A stretch of 64,000 nucleotides of DNA, taken from positions 1,364,001-1,428,000 of the forward strand of contig JANCIK010000007.1 of NCBI GenBank assembly GCA_028532985.1. The letters are read 5' to 3'. The notes beneath the pieces were generated by a model that worked only from the letters and a program-made list of their open reading frames with translations, did no database searches and was not told where the DNA came from. Origin of the DNA: Stropharia rugosoannulata (taxonomy: Eukaryota; Basidiomycota; Agaricomycetes; Agaricales; Strophariaceae). Within the stretch, counting starts at the first letter, position 1, and every line of letters starts with the position of its first letter. A program made the translations under genes and the position numbers. Below are positions 49,306-60,972 of the stretch, one piece after another.

Positions 49306-52300
49306 ATGGCAGACGACCGCCTGCAGAGAGTCATAGCTCGCCTCCAAAACATTCCTTCCATCTCCCTTCCCACAGATTATCCTCGCCAGACCGCCACCAA
49401 TAAATTCATCGAGTCCGTCCACACAGCCCAGCTGTCCGACCAGGCCTCCCTCAGTCTCCTCAAGCTTGCAGTTTACTCCGAAGATGCAGATGAAGACGAT
49501 GACGATTCCAAGACGCCAGTACAGCGTCCCTCAGCGTTCCATCTTGTTCTCGCCGCATTCACCGTCCTCTTGCATCGGTACACAGGCGACACAGATATCG
49601 TCGTTGGATCGTCGTCGGCTTCCGCGCGCGAACCCCTTATCCTGAGGTTCCCCATCGATCCCTTGGACCCCTATTGGGCTATTGTTCGACGGGTGCAGCA
49701 GATCGAGGCAGAGGCGGACGCGGACGCTGTGCCGTACGATGCGATCACGCGCGCGCTGCAGAAGGGAAAGGAGGAGGGCCAAGAAGGACCTCTTTTCCGT
49801 GTCCGATTTTTCGACGAGACGGACGAGCCTACCGAGAGCTTTATAGGTTCTACTAATGTCACCTCCGATATCACCGTATTCATCACCAGGCCGCCTACCA
49901 CGACGCGCGCGTCTCTTGCTCCGCAGATCTCTCTCAGAGTCGTCTACAACTCCTTGCTATTCACCGCCACTCGTATATCGACGCTTATCGACCAGCTTTC
50001 AGTTTTCTTGCACAAGGTTGCTTTCAACCCGCTCGCCCCAGTGGGTGCAGTACCACTGCTCACCCCAAGTCAAAAGGCCAAACTTCCGGATCCTACTGCC
50101 GACCTCGACTGGTGTGGGTGGAAGGGTGCTATCACTGATGTGTTCTCTAGAAATGCACGCGCAAATCCCGACAGGCCATGTGTTGTCCAGAGCTTGCCCG
50201 CCAAAGTTGAAGGTGGGCTTCAGGAGAAAGTTGTTTACACCTACGGCGCCATCCTGCGCGCATCGAACGTCCTGGCTCACCACCTCATAATGCATGGCAT
50301 TCAACGCGAAGAAATTGTCATGGTGTATGCTCACCGAAGCGTCGATCTTGTTGTTGCCGTTATGGCTGTCTTAAAAGCAGGCGCCACGTTCTCTGTAATC
50401 GGTGCGCGGAATCCGTCATAAATGTTTGCATTCAGTAATTGACGCACAACGCAAGATCCTGCTTATCCCCCTTCGCGCCAAATGGTCTATTTGCGCGTCG
50501 CTCAGCCGCGCGGTCTCGTCGTCCTCAAAGGAGCAGGCAAGATTGGGCCATCCGTCCGCGACTTCCTGTCCGAGGAGCTCAAGATCAAAATTGAAGTCCC
50601 AGCGCTAGAGGTGTTCCCTGACGGGGAAATCACCGGGGGCTTAGACGAATCTGGCAAGGACGTTCTTCATGAGCACATGCATCTGGGCGACACAGACCCC
50701 AATGTAGCTCTGGGCCCGGACAGCATCGGTACGCTCTCGTTCACCAGTGGAAGTACGGGTATCCCCAAAGGTGTCCGTGGGCGTCACTTTAGCTTGACCC
50801 ACTTCTTCCCTTGGATGGGTACGCGCTTTGGACTGGACGAAAACTCAAAGTTCACAATGTTGAGCGGAATCGCACACGACCCCATCCAGAGAGACAGTGA
50901 GTTATCTCAGATCATTGGTGCATGTATATGCGTGTCCTAATATTCAAATGCAGTGTTTACACCTCTGTTCTTGGGGGCGCAGTTGCATGTGCCCACTGCC
51001 GATGATATTGGTACTCCCGGCCGCTTAGCAGAGTGGATGGCCGACAGTGAGGTTACAGTCACCCACTTGACACCAGCCATGGGTCAGCTCTTGTCTGCAC
51101 AAGCCACGCGCCAGATTCCTACCCTCCGCAACGCGTTCTTCGTAGGAGACGTTCTCACCAAGCGCGACTGTCTTCGTCTCCAGGCTCTGGCTACAAATGT
51201 GCGCATCATCAACATGTACGGTACGACTGAGACGCAGCGCGCCGTGTCGTACTTTGCGATTCCGCCTGTGTCAGAGGATTCGACCTTCCTTGCGACGCAG
51301 AAAGACATCATGCCCGCCGGCGAGGGCATGATCGATGTCCAGCTGCTCGTCGTCAATCGCAATGACAGGAATGTGCCGTGCGCTGTAGGGGAGGTTGGCG
51401 AAATCTATGTGCGCTCGGGCGGTCTCGCAGAGGGCTACCTAGACACGGACGCCAGCGCTGAGAAGTTCGTCCCTAACTGGTTCTCCGCGAACGCTCCGCC
51501 GCGGAAGGATACGATTCTGCATCCCGACGGCGGCCGTCTGGCAGGTCCAGAGTCGCGGCACTGGAAGGGCGTGCGGGACCGCATGTACCGATCGGGCGAC
51601 CTGGGGCGCTATCTGCCCGATGGCATTGTCGAATGCACGGGTCGCGCAGACGACCAGGTGAAGATCCGCGGGTTCCGCATCGAGCTGGGCGAGATCGATA
51701 CGCACCTTAGCCAGCACCCGCTCGTGCGCGAGAACGTGACGCTTGTGCGTAGGGACAAGGACGAGGAGAAGATCCTCGTGAGCTACTTTGTGCCCCTGGA
51801 CGATTCGCGCCTGCATGAGTTCGCAAGCGAAGTGGAGGCCGACGGAGAGCAGGGCAGCGGGGTCGTGCAGGGCATGAGGAGGTATCGACGCCTTATCAAG
51901 GATATCAGGGAGCATCTGAAGAAAAAGCTACCCAGCTACAGTGTGCCCACGCGTACGTTCGCTTTGATTACTTTTTCTTTGAACTTGAAGAGCTGATTCA
52001 AGCCCTCTTCCGGTGTGACGCACACTGCAGTCTTCGTGCCCCTCTCCCGCATGCCGTTGAATCCGAACGGCAAGATTGACAAGCCTGCGCTGCCCTTCCC
52101 TGATACTGCACAGGCGTCGTTGGCAGCCCCCGCGCCGTCGGCATCAGGGATGAGCCCCACAGAGGTCACGATGCAGAACATATGGTCGACGATCTTGCCA
52201 AATGCGCCCGCGCCTATCCCAGCAGACGAAAGCTTCTTCGACCTGGGAGGCCACTCGATCCTCGCGACCAGGCTGATCTTCGAAATCCGCAAGGTGTTTG

Positions 52301-53890
52301 TCGTGGATGCGCCCCTCGGACTCATCTTCGAGCAGCCTACGATTGCAGGGCTTGTGGCCGCCGTTGATGCCCTGCGCAACGGTGACCTCGGGATCGCGTA
52401 TAGCAAGTCTGGCGCTGCCGCAGCCGGGGACACTACAGAGGCAGGAGCAGATGCGAAGAAGGGCGCAGTGGAGTACGGCGACGACTACGTCGCGCTGCTG
52501 GACCAGCTGCAGGCGTCGTACCGCCCGCTCCCTACGGACTTCAACGACCGCCCGGTCACCGTGTTCTTGACAGGAGCAACTGGGTTCCTTGGAGCGTTTG
52601 TCTTGCGGGACTTGCTCTCGCGCACGGAGAGGGTAAGGAAGGTGATCTGTCTCGTGCGTGGAAAGACGGTGGAACAGGGCCTCGCGCGGCTCAAGGAGGG
52701 TTCTACGGACAGATGCGTTTGGTCTGACGAGTGGGTCGCGAGCGGGCGGCTCGAGGTTATCCCTGGCGATCTCGCGCTGGACAAGTTTGGGCTGGACGAT
52801 GCAGCTTGGGCATGCATCGCGGATGAGGCGAATGTGGTGCTGCACAACGGCGCCCTCGTGAGTTGTTGATGATTTCGCTTCTGCACTTTTCAATTGACTT
52901 CTGGGTTTTAGGTGCACTGGGTGTTCCCGTACGACAAGCTGCGCGCGCCGAACGTGCTCGGGACGTTGACGGCGATCAACCTCGCGTCGACGGGCAAGCA
53001 GAAGGCGTTCGTGTTCGTGTCGTCCACGTCGGCGATTGACACCGACCACTATGTGCAGCTCTCCGAGTCGCTCGCGCGCACAGACTCGAGCAGCCGTGGT
53101 GTGCCAGAGAGCGACGACCTGGAGGGTGCGCGACACGCACTAAAGACGGGCTACGGGCAGTCGAAGTGGGTCTCGGAGAAACTACTGTTCGAAGCCGGAA
53201 AGCGGGGCCTGAGCGGCCATATTGTGCGCCCGGGCTATGTCGTGGGCGACTCCCAGAGTGCTGGTACGTTGTTTCCCTTTCTATGCAAATCTACGTTTGG
53301 CTTATGATTGGGCAGTTACAAACACGGATGACTTTATCTGGCGCCTGGTTAAGGGCTGCATTCAGCTGGGTCTTGTCCCCGACATCAACAACACGATCAA
53401 CATGGTCCCAGTGGACCACGTTGCACGCTGCACTGCGCTCGCTGCTGTTGCGCCGCTCCCCAAGGCGCACCTCTCTGTGCTGCACATCACCGCACGCCCT
53501 GCGCCGACGTTCAACGGCATGCTGTCCTCGCTCGCTGTGTACGGATACCCGACAACGCCATGTGAGTACGTCGTGTGGCGGCGCAAGCTTGAGCAGCACG
53601 TCCTGGAGGTCGGCGACAACGCGCTGTTCCCGCTGCTGCATTTCGTGCTGGACGACCTGCCGACGAGCACCAAGTCGCCCGAGCTCGACGACGCGAATAC
53701 GCAGGCCGTGCTGCGGCAGAGCGGGGTGGAACAGGTCAGCGCGACAGTGGACGAAGCGTTGATGGGGCTGTACCTCGCGTGGCTGGTCGCTGCGGACTTC
53801 CTTCCCCGGCCGTCGCTGCCTTCGCCGCAGAAGACGCTGCCGGCTCTGCAGAGCTCGAATGTGAGGGCTGCGGGGCGAACTGGGCTCTAA
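49306..53890 (+). CDS. LYS2: L-2-aminoadipate reductase large subunit Lys2
   Basis: Six exons, 49306..50401, 50456..50896, 50954..51952, 52031..52857, 52912..53263 and 53316..53890, total 4290 nt (1429 residues; yeast Lys2 is 1392). The enzyme adenylates alpha-aminoadipate, loads it on a phosphopantetheine arm and reduces it to the semialdehyde in fungal lysine synthesis. Order of domains: a condensation-like N-terminal region (1 to about 230); the adenylation domain with [54 protein letters not shown] and [14 protein letters not shown]; a carrier domain with the modified serine in [14 protein letters not shown]; and a reductase domain with the NADP Rossmann motif [21 protein letters not shown] and [13 protein letters not shown]. 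The phase-1 first intron rebuilds the invariant [12 protein letters not shown]. Activation needs a phosphopantetheinyl transferase (Lys5), not present here. Confidence 0.98.
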
Positions 53891-54276
53891 AATTTAGTTA
53901 AAAGGTCGTTGAGACTTGTACCACAATAAAAATGTACAATAGAAGTAACGAAACATGTATCGATATGCTCCAAGCACCTGGTTTTTAGCCACATCCTCAT
54001 TCCTCAACCCCACTTCTAAAAGGAGCCGTACGCATAGTGGCGGCGAAATTTGCGCGATTGCTGCCCAACAGGAGCAGTATGATTGACTTGGTTGGACATA
54101 GCATAGAAAATTATCCTCCTTTGATGCCCACATTGGCTACGTCTATGCGATGTCGAAACACATAATAAATAATCATTTCAAAGTACACATGTTACACAAT
54201 TGCTGGGGTGTTTTCATAGAGACTGGACTGCATATTACGACGTGAATGGCAGACCTTTTGGAGCATGATTCAAAGT
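53891..54276. other. Convergent intergenic region after LYS2
   Basis: LYS2 (plus) and the acetyltransferase gene (minus) end here. Only 3' UTRs are expected; nothing else is seen in 386 bp. Confidence 0.4.
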
Positions 54277-56297
54277 TTAAACAAAATTCCAACGAGAAGA
54301 ACCTCCCGATACACTGCCGCTGTCGTAGCCTGCAACAGAAGGGGTCGCGGAGCGGGGCACACTGGCAGCAGAATCCGAGTCGGCGAATGACGACGCCACA
54401 TCCCACTCACTATCCAATTCGCTGCCGGACCGTTCATGTTGGCTGTGACTCGACGCATGGGAACCAGGTCGGTATGCCATCCGTCTGCGTTTGTTGATGA
54501 CGCTGGAGTGCGCCTCGGACGACGCCCTATCCGTCTCGTACCCGTCGCCCGCCTCCGACGCCGCAGCCGACGCCGCAGACACGCTGAGCGACGACGCGAC
54601 GCGCTCGCGGATGGTCTCGATACTGAGCGTGCGCTTGAGCGTGGAGCGCTCCTCGAGCCGGATAAGGTCGTCGCACTCCCTCTGGTGGCGCGCGAGCACT
54701 TCGTCCCATAGTGAATAAGTGCGCAGGCGCGCGCCGGACGACCGACCGCAGTTCACGTCATACGCCCAATCCGTCGCGAGCATTGCAAAGTACGTCACGT
54801 CCTTCCACTCGCACTGTATCGGGCTGAAGAACGCGCGCCGCCGGATGCCCTCGTTGCGGAAGCCGCTGCAGATCGGAGCGGTGTATCAGCACGTGTGGCA
54901 ATTAAAGTATAAGACACTACTTACGCCCGCGCAAGAAGCTCGAGGAGGTAAAGCTTATCCGGGTTCTCGACGATGATGGACTGCAGGCGGTGGCACTCCG
55001 GGTCCTGGAACGCGTACTTGACGACCGTTTCGACTGCGTCCAGGAGGCACTCCTTCCCGCGGTGCGCGGGCATGATGTACATCCCCAGGCTGCACTCGCC
55101 CATATGCAGCGGGTCGAGGAACGTCTGCGACGTCGACAGGTAAATCAGTCCGATTGGTCGCCGCGTCACCTTCGGTGGGGCGGGCGGGGCAGGCGTGCGC
55201 CCGTGGTTCCGCCGCTGCCGCCGCTGCCGTGAGAGGTACTGCTTCACGCGCGCCTCGCGCAACTCGCGTTGCAGCTTGAGCGCTTGCTCGCGCATGAACG
55301 CCTGCATGGCGGGGTCCGGCCCAATCTGCACTGGCGCGGGCGCGGGGGTCGTGTCAGGCTCGAGTAGCTCCCGCCCGATGGGCTCGACGGCACCCTCTTC
55401 GGGGGGAACGGCGTGCGGCACAGCACCGCCGAATAGGTCTGTGTACATCCACTGGTTGGCCACGTCCTCTTCCATTTGGTCGCCCGATAGTGAGGTATTT
55501 TTGTCGGGCTGCGGACCGCCGTCTTGGGGGTGAACATCACGGTGGAATGTTGGCTGGATGGAAGTCAAAGCCGAGGTCGAATCCGAGGGGTCGTCGTCAG
55601 GCCAGTTGATGAGGCCGTCGTAGTGTGTGTGGCTGGGGCCCGCGTCGGCGAAGCTAGGATCCGGCAGGTTCTCGACGTCCGGGAACTTGCCGCGGGCGTC
55701 ATACACAGGCGTCGTGCCCGGTTCGTGGTACACGCGCGCGAGAGGGTCGTCGTCGACGTCCTGCATGTCGTCCGCGAGCGCCTCACGCCACAGATGCACC
55801 TTCTCGTCCTCCGAGAGCGTGTTATACAGGTGCGCGGAGGACCGCGACGTCGACGCCGAGCGCAGCCGCCGCAGTCGCGCGGACTCAGCGGCCTGAGCAT
55901 GTGCATGAGCAGCGAGGCTCTCTATGGGCGGTGTCTACGGAGCGCGTGGGGAGCAAGAAAGATAAGCGTCAGAAATAGATGGTGTGCACACCATACTACG
56001 TACCGGCTCGCGCGAGTCGTCTGGGAGGGACGACGCAGCGTCGTCGTCCTCTTCGCCTTCGTCGCTGATGTCCTCCTCGGGCACGCCCGTCGTCGTCGTC
56101 TCGAGCATGACGACGCCGAACCAGTGAGCGCACGTCGCGAACGAGAGGAAGTCGATCGGCTGCGCCGTCTCCACTGTCGTCTTCTGCATCTCCTCGAAGA
56201 AGCCGTCTAGCAGGTCGATTTCGTCATCTTGCCCATCGAGGCCACGGATGACGTACGTCCGCTCGGTGACCCTGGGGGGCGGCTGGACAACAGGCAT
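54277..56297 (-). CDS. GNAT-family N-acetyltransferase with long disordered insert
   Basis: Three exons on the minus strand, 56297..56004, 55934..54925 and 54865..54277, give 630 residues. The protein starts MPVVQPPPRVTERTYVIRGL with a predicted structured patch (FLSFATCAHWFGVVMLE). An acidic region (EEDISDEGEEDDDA) and a long low-complexity region (about 100-340) follow, with a short Arg/Gln-rich helix (VKQYLSRQRRQRRNHG). Residues about 345-455 form a RimJ/RimL-like GNAT core: RRPIGLIYLSTSQTF, GECSLGMYIMPAHRGKECLLDAV, LQSIIVENPDK and GFRNEGIRRRAFF, where the Q/R-x-x-G-like acetyl-CoA loop is read as MPAHRGKE. The C-terminus is Ser-rich and disordered. The N-terminal patch and the core together look like one GNAT domain split by a disordered insert of about 250 residues, which is inference. 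The substrate is unknown. Confidence 0.75.
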
Positions 56298-56772
56298 CTC
56301 GTTGGTGTTGGTGTGTGGATGGATGGGTGTGAGAGAGATGGGACGGCTGGGCGTCTGTTTGTGAAGTGGGATTATATATGTCATAGCCCCGCCTCGAGGC
56401 TGCTCGACCTTGATATGTGACTCCCGGTCATGATCCTGTCACAATGCAGCTCGGAATTGAGTCAGGTTTGAGATGGAGCGCACTGAAGAGCAGTTGGACA
56501 AACATAGATATCGCAGCACCAATATTGATTTTTTTTAGATCGCAGCACAAGTCACAGTTCAATATCTAGAGATGTGCAGACCGACATACGAATAGATCTC
56601 ACGCATGACATGATTAGGATTCGTGGCTTGCAGTTAACAGACAGGCCGACTTCCAATAACATCGTGGGCACCGAGAATCAAGCCTTTTCTCCATAGTGAC
56701 AGAGCATATCATAGGAGGCATATCATATTCGTAGTATGACAGGAGAGAAAAGAGGATAACGAAAAAACACGC
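56298..56772. other. Intergenic region between acetyltransferase and eL42 genes
   Basis: Promoter of the minus-strand acetyltransferase and 3' UTR of the eL42 gene (475 bp). No other feature is supported. Confidence 0.4.
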
Positions 56773-57434
<662 letters not shown>

Positions 57435-57658
57435 CTTGCTGGCGACGACGACGGGGCTTGGGTCCTTGGATTGTGTTGATCTCCTGCTCCTCGGGAATCG
57501 CCGTGCCGAAATGCCCTGTATAGTTTTGCAAATTAAGGTTTGGCCCCGCCGGCCAAAACCGGTTCCTCGGCTAGCTCGGCCTTGGACATGTGTTTATTCC
57601 AGTCATTGGTACTACACTACACGATGATACATGCTATACTACATACAAGAATGTCACT

Positions 57659-58964
57659 TCACGACCTTTCATTTGCACACACAAAGTCGAGCAGCGCGTG
57701 GAATGCTGCTGGCTCAATCCTGCCCGCCTCATCGCCGACTTTATTCAGCGAATTCCATGCCTGGAAGTAGACTTCGCGGGAAAACCACCCGAACACGGTG
57801 TAGTCCTGGTTTCTCTGGATTCCAAGGCGTGAATTGTATTCAACGATATAGGCCATGGCGGGCTCGCACTGGAACAAGGAAGTAGCCACGCCGTCAATTC
57901 GCCGGTTTCCGAGGAGTTCCAACGCTTTGTTGGAACGGGCACGTGTCTCCTGCGATGGACCCAAAGCCATCCACCAGTTGGCACTTTTGAGATTGACAAT
58001 GTTGGCTACTTGCTGCTGTGCGCATGCTATTAGGTTCCGCAACTTGTTGATGTTAATTTCCCTTTCATCCGGCTGACAAAAGAAAGTGAGTGGATTGACT
58101 AATGAATGTAAACACAAGGCGTACAAATTGGAACAGCTTCATGTATTGGACAAGGGAACTGGTCTTGTCCTGTTCTGCTTGCATAGCGTTCTTGACTGCT
58201 TGAAGCTCGGCCTTGATCACATCAAGTTCCTTCGTCAACTGGGCATTGGCGCGCTCGAGTTCTTGTATCTTGTGCGCTGAGGTATGATCGGTACTGATAC
58301 CATTTGCACTGCTCTTTATGCGAAGCAACTCTTCCCTTTCTCGCCGCCTTTCTTCTCTTTCAACCGCGCGCTCCTCCCTCTCTTTTTTGCGTTCCTGCCT
58401 GTCCTGTGCTCGTTCCTCCATCTCTCGCCGACGCTGTGCTCTTTCTTGCTCTCTTTCGGTTCTCTCCAGCATGCGTTCTTCGCTGTCCTTCTTCCTCTGT
58501 GCCACCCAATCTATCGCGGGATCAGACTCAACAACGACGGACGACTGGCCTGTCCCTCGTCTGCTTGAGTCTGTATACTGTGGCTGTTCCGGAGTTGGGG
58601 GATGAGGCTGATGCACAGCTTGTGCCTGGGGAGGTGCTGACTGGCCCACCGGAGCCTGTGTCTGAGGTGGAGCGTTTCCCCAATTCACTGCTGGGCCTCG
58701 AGCCCGTCCAAAGACGTCTGTCTGTCCGTTTTGCGGCTGAGGCGGCTCCTCGTTTATTTTACTGTCCCCTGAGGTCTGATTGGCTGCCATCCGCATCGCT
58801 CGCTTTCTTGCGTTGTCATACTGGTATGAAATCCCCCCGGGCTCACCATCGGAGCTACTGTATACCATTTCTACGGGGGCAGCACTCTCCCTGCCACTGT
58901 CGCTGCCCGGGGAGATAGTCGTTCGAGGTACAGTCGGGGGAGTGTTATGATACATCGTTGGCAT
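57659..58964 (-). CDS. Unrecognised coiled-coil protein with conserved-looking C-terminal domain
   Basis: Two exons on the minus strand, 58964..58125 and 58072..57659, give 417 residues; the 52-nt intron is phase 0 and joins LFQF to PDEREININ. Residues 1-150 are Ser/Pro/Gln-rich and probably disordered. Residues about 155-230 form a highly charged single helix of Glu/Arg repeats (RTEREQERAQRRREMEER and similar). A more regular heptad region follows (IQELERANAQLTKELDVIKAEL). The C-terminal 135 residues are different, globular-looking and rich in aromatic residues: NWWMALGPSQETRARSNKAL, SLFQCEPAMAYIVEYNSRLG and VFGWFSREVYFQAWNSLNKV. I know no family for this part. It lies 225 bp upstream of the eL42 gene, same strand. 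Confidence 0.72.
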
Positions 58965-59616
58965 TTTTAAGTCACGACTCCCTTCTGCTTGGTTTCGCGA
59001 GCAATGGATTCGTGCAGTCGGCGAGGAGAAGTACTGCGAACCTCAACCTCGTTGGGAGAAGGTGGGCGGGCCTGAGAGAGCTTCAGAAATAACCGCTTTG
59101 GGCTTATCAGCTATTGGGAAACAGGGTCTCAGCGCCTCTATCACCTGCCCACGGGACCCTCGGCTTGAGTCTAAACTACCACGTTCACAGCTTCCATCAT
59201 GGATGGTATATAAATGCGATGCTTGTGCGCAGCTCGTTACGGGCATTTATAATTGACCCGTGCATGCATGTCATACCGTTTGACATTTCTCTGATATGTG
59301 GCTTAGGTTCTGCACGACATGCCTCCGAGTTTCAAGTCGCAGAATTTATGTCCCGACGGTATTCTTGCACATATTGTGTTCTGTTCGTATTTGAACGCAG
59401 TTCCGTGTTTGCCAGACTCGTAGCACTGCTCATTAATCACAGTGCAGACTGACATTGCTCTTGTACAAGTGTTAACATTGTTACGAAATGACATAAATCC
59501 GGCGTTATGGGTTAGTCAAATGTCATCAGAAATAGGCGAGAAGTGGTGGAGGTTGAAGAACTTCATTATCCCGGGAGAATGAGGCTGTGAAAATAAATCT
59601 GCGACATCATATAACG
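58965..59616. other. Intergenic region before the tRNA gene
   Basis: Promoter of the minus-strand coiled-coil gene, then about 600 bp with no supported feature. Frames at 59062..59494 match nothing. Confidence 0.4.
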
Positions 59617-59688
59617 TCTTCGCTAGTATATCGGTTAGTACACGCGCCTGTCACGCGCGAAAGCTGGGTTCGACTCCCAGGCGAAGAG
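59617..59688 (+). tRNA. tRNA-Asp (anticodon GTC)
   Basis: A 72-nt cloverleaf without intron. Acceptor arms TCTTCGC (59617-59623) and GCGAAGA (59681-59687) pair fully, followed by discriminator G. The D arm contains the A-box-like TAGTATATCGGTTAGTA. The anticodon arm is GCGCCTGTCACGCGC with loop CTGTCAC, reading GTC. The T arm CTGGGTTCGACTCCCAG holds the B box GGTTCGACTCC. This matches eukaryotic tRNA-Asp. Confidence 0.97.
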
Positions 59689-59691
59689 TTC

Positions 59692-59698
59692 TTTTTTT
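59692..59698 (+). terminator. RNA polymerase III terminator of tRNA-Asp
   Basis: A run of seven T on the plus strand begins 4 bases after the mature tRNA end, followed by further T runs to about 59710. Confidence 0.8.
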
Positions 59699-60200
59699 GT
59701 TTTTGTTTTTCGGAAAAACACTCAATTGAGATTTTGAAATATCGTTATTGCAACTTTGAAGTTTGAACTTGCAGCCTGCTAATCATGATCTATCATTTTA
59801 TTTTATACTATCTAGATTCGAGAGCTGCGCTCTTTTTGCCCCGCAGAACTCCTGCCCTCTGGAGTCCGAACCCTAGAATAAACAGGTATTACATCAACCC
59901 TACGCCCTGCTCTTTGTTTTACTACTAGATCGTTCTCTATGCACTAACTTGCCTTGTCGACTGATTGTATGACTACTAACAAGCTCCTTTTTCAGTTTTC
60001 TGGATGAACTTCATTCAGAAAGGATGATTGTGGCTATTTTTAGTAATCAGGCGTGACAGAATGTTCTTGTATAGTCACGACTTTGTGACGACCTGGACTT
60101 GACACTGTTCACCTCTGTTCACTCACGCATCGTGACTCGTAAGTAAACAATTGGCAGAGCTCATTATCTCTGACGAAAATAGTGCTTTAAACCTAATTCG
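59699..60200. other. Intergenic region between tRNA-Asp and the MITE
   Basis: About 500 bp without a supported gene. AT-rich with no terminal repeats of its own that I could find. Confidence 0.35.
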
Positions 60201-60203
60201 TTA

Positions 60204-60262
60204 GGGCCTGTTCGGCTGAAGTTCGACGCCGTCATATTATCACCAGGTTCCCTTGTTTGGTA
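60204..60262 (+). repeat. Left terminal inverted repeat of the MITE
   Basis: A 59-bp repeat starting GGGCCTGTTCGG directly after the TTA duplication; its reverse complement is at 60882..60940 with a single difference. Confidence 0.93.
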
Positions 60263-60881
60263 ACACCTTGCACGTGCCTCACGAGGGTGACAGAGAGTGA
60301 CTATGCAATCAGTATGTGTAATCATTACGTAAACTCAAATGTCTTGTTGGCATCGGCTGCGCCGCTGCGTCAAGGCTGCGTCGGCTGTTTATGTGTAACG
60401 GATACATGTATTATGGGTACAAGAGCACTAATTCTGCATTAATTGGTAGGTAGGTATATTGAGACACAGAGGAATATACTCCTATATAATAGCATGTGTA
60501 AAAGAAAACCAAAAGAAAAACAAGGTTTATTTTTGACTCCGAAGGAAGCCAAATGTCAGCTACCGGGGCAGGGGCAGCCGGGGTCATATTTGCCTGAGCC
60601 GAACTTTGCAAGTAAACATAGTTAAGCAACGGCCTCAAGCTCACGGCTTGTGCGAATGAATCAGGATTTATTTGCAATGAAGTATGTAAGTCACGAGTGT
60701 TCAAGAATCTTCCTTGTAGTCTACAATACGCCAAAAGAAATCATTGAGATTTTCAACAAAGGACGGCTTCAAGACGGCTTGATGACCGTGAAAAGCCGAG
60801 ATACGGCAATGACGGCGGAATGGGTTTGTATGTTCGTCACACATCATAACAATATCCGAAAAGGTGATTGATTACTAAGAC

Positions 60882-60940
60882 TACCAAACAAGGGAACCTG
60901 GTGATATTATGACGGCGTCGAACTTCAGCCGAACAGGCCC
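60882..60940 (-). repeat. Right terminal inverted repeat of the MITE
   Basis: A 59-bp reverse complement of 60204..60262, ending ...CCGAACAGGCCC just before the second TTA. Confidence 0.93.
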
Positions 60941-60972
60941 TTAGTAATATCCATAAAACACCACTAGGATCA

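Larger units (their letters stand above)
60204..60940. mobile_element. Harbinger/Tourist-type MITE (737 bp, non-autonomous)
   Basis: Two 59-bp terminal inverted repeats, 60204..60262 and 60882..60940, match with one mismatch (position 34). The ends begin GGGCCTGTTCGGCTGAAG. The element is flanked by a 3-bp direct duplication TTA at 60201-60203 and 60941-60943. GGGCCTGTT ends with a TTA target duplication are the hallmark of PIF/Harbinger superfamily elements and their Tourist-like MITEs. The 619-bp interior has only short frames (the longest, minus 60411..60734, ends in a hydrophobic stretch and has no transposase DDE or Myb motif), so it depends on a transposase elsewhere. The near-perfect repeats imply a fairly recent insertion. 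It ends 29 bp, plus the TTA, before the ATG of the F-box relic. Confidence 0.9.

Noticed and set aside
60411..60734. 107-codon minus frame inside the MITE as a transposase remnant
   Set aside because: No DDE, Myb or other transposase motif; a hydrophobic stretch only. Judged non-coding.
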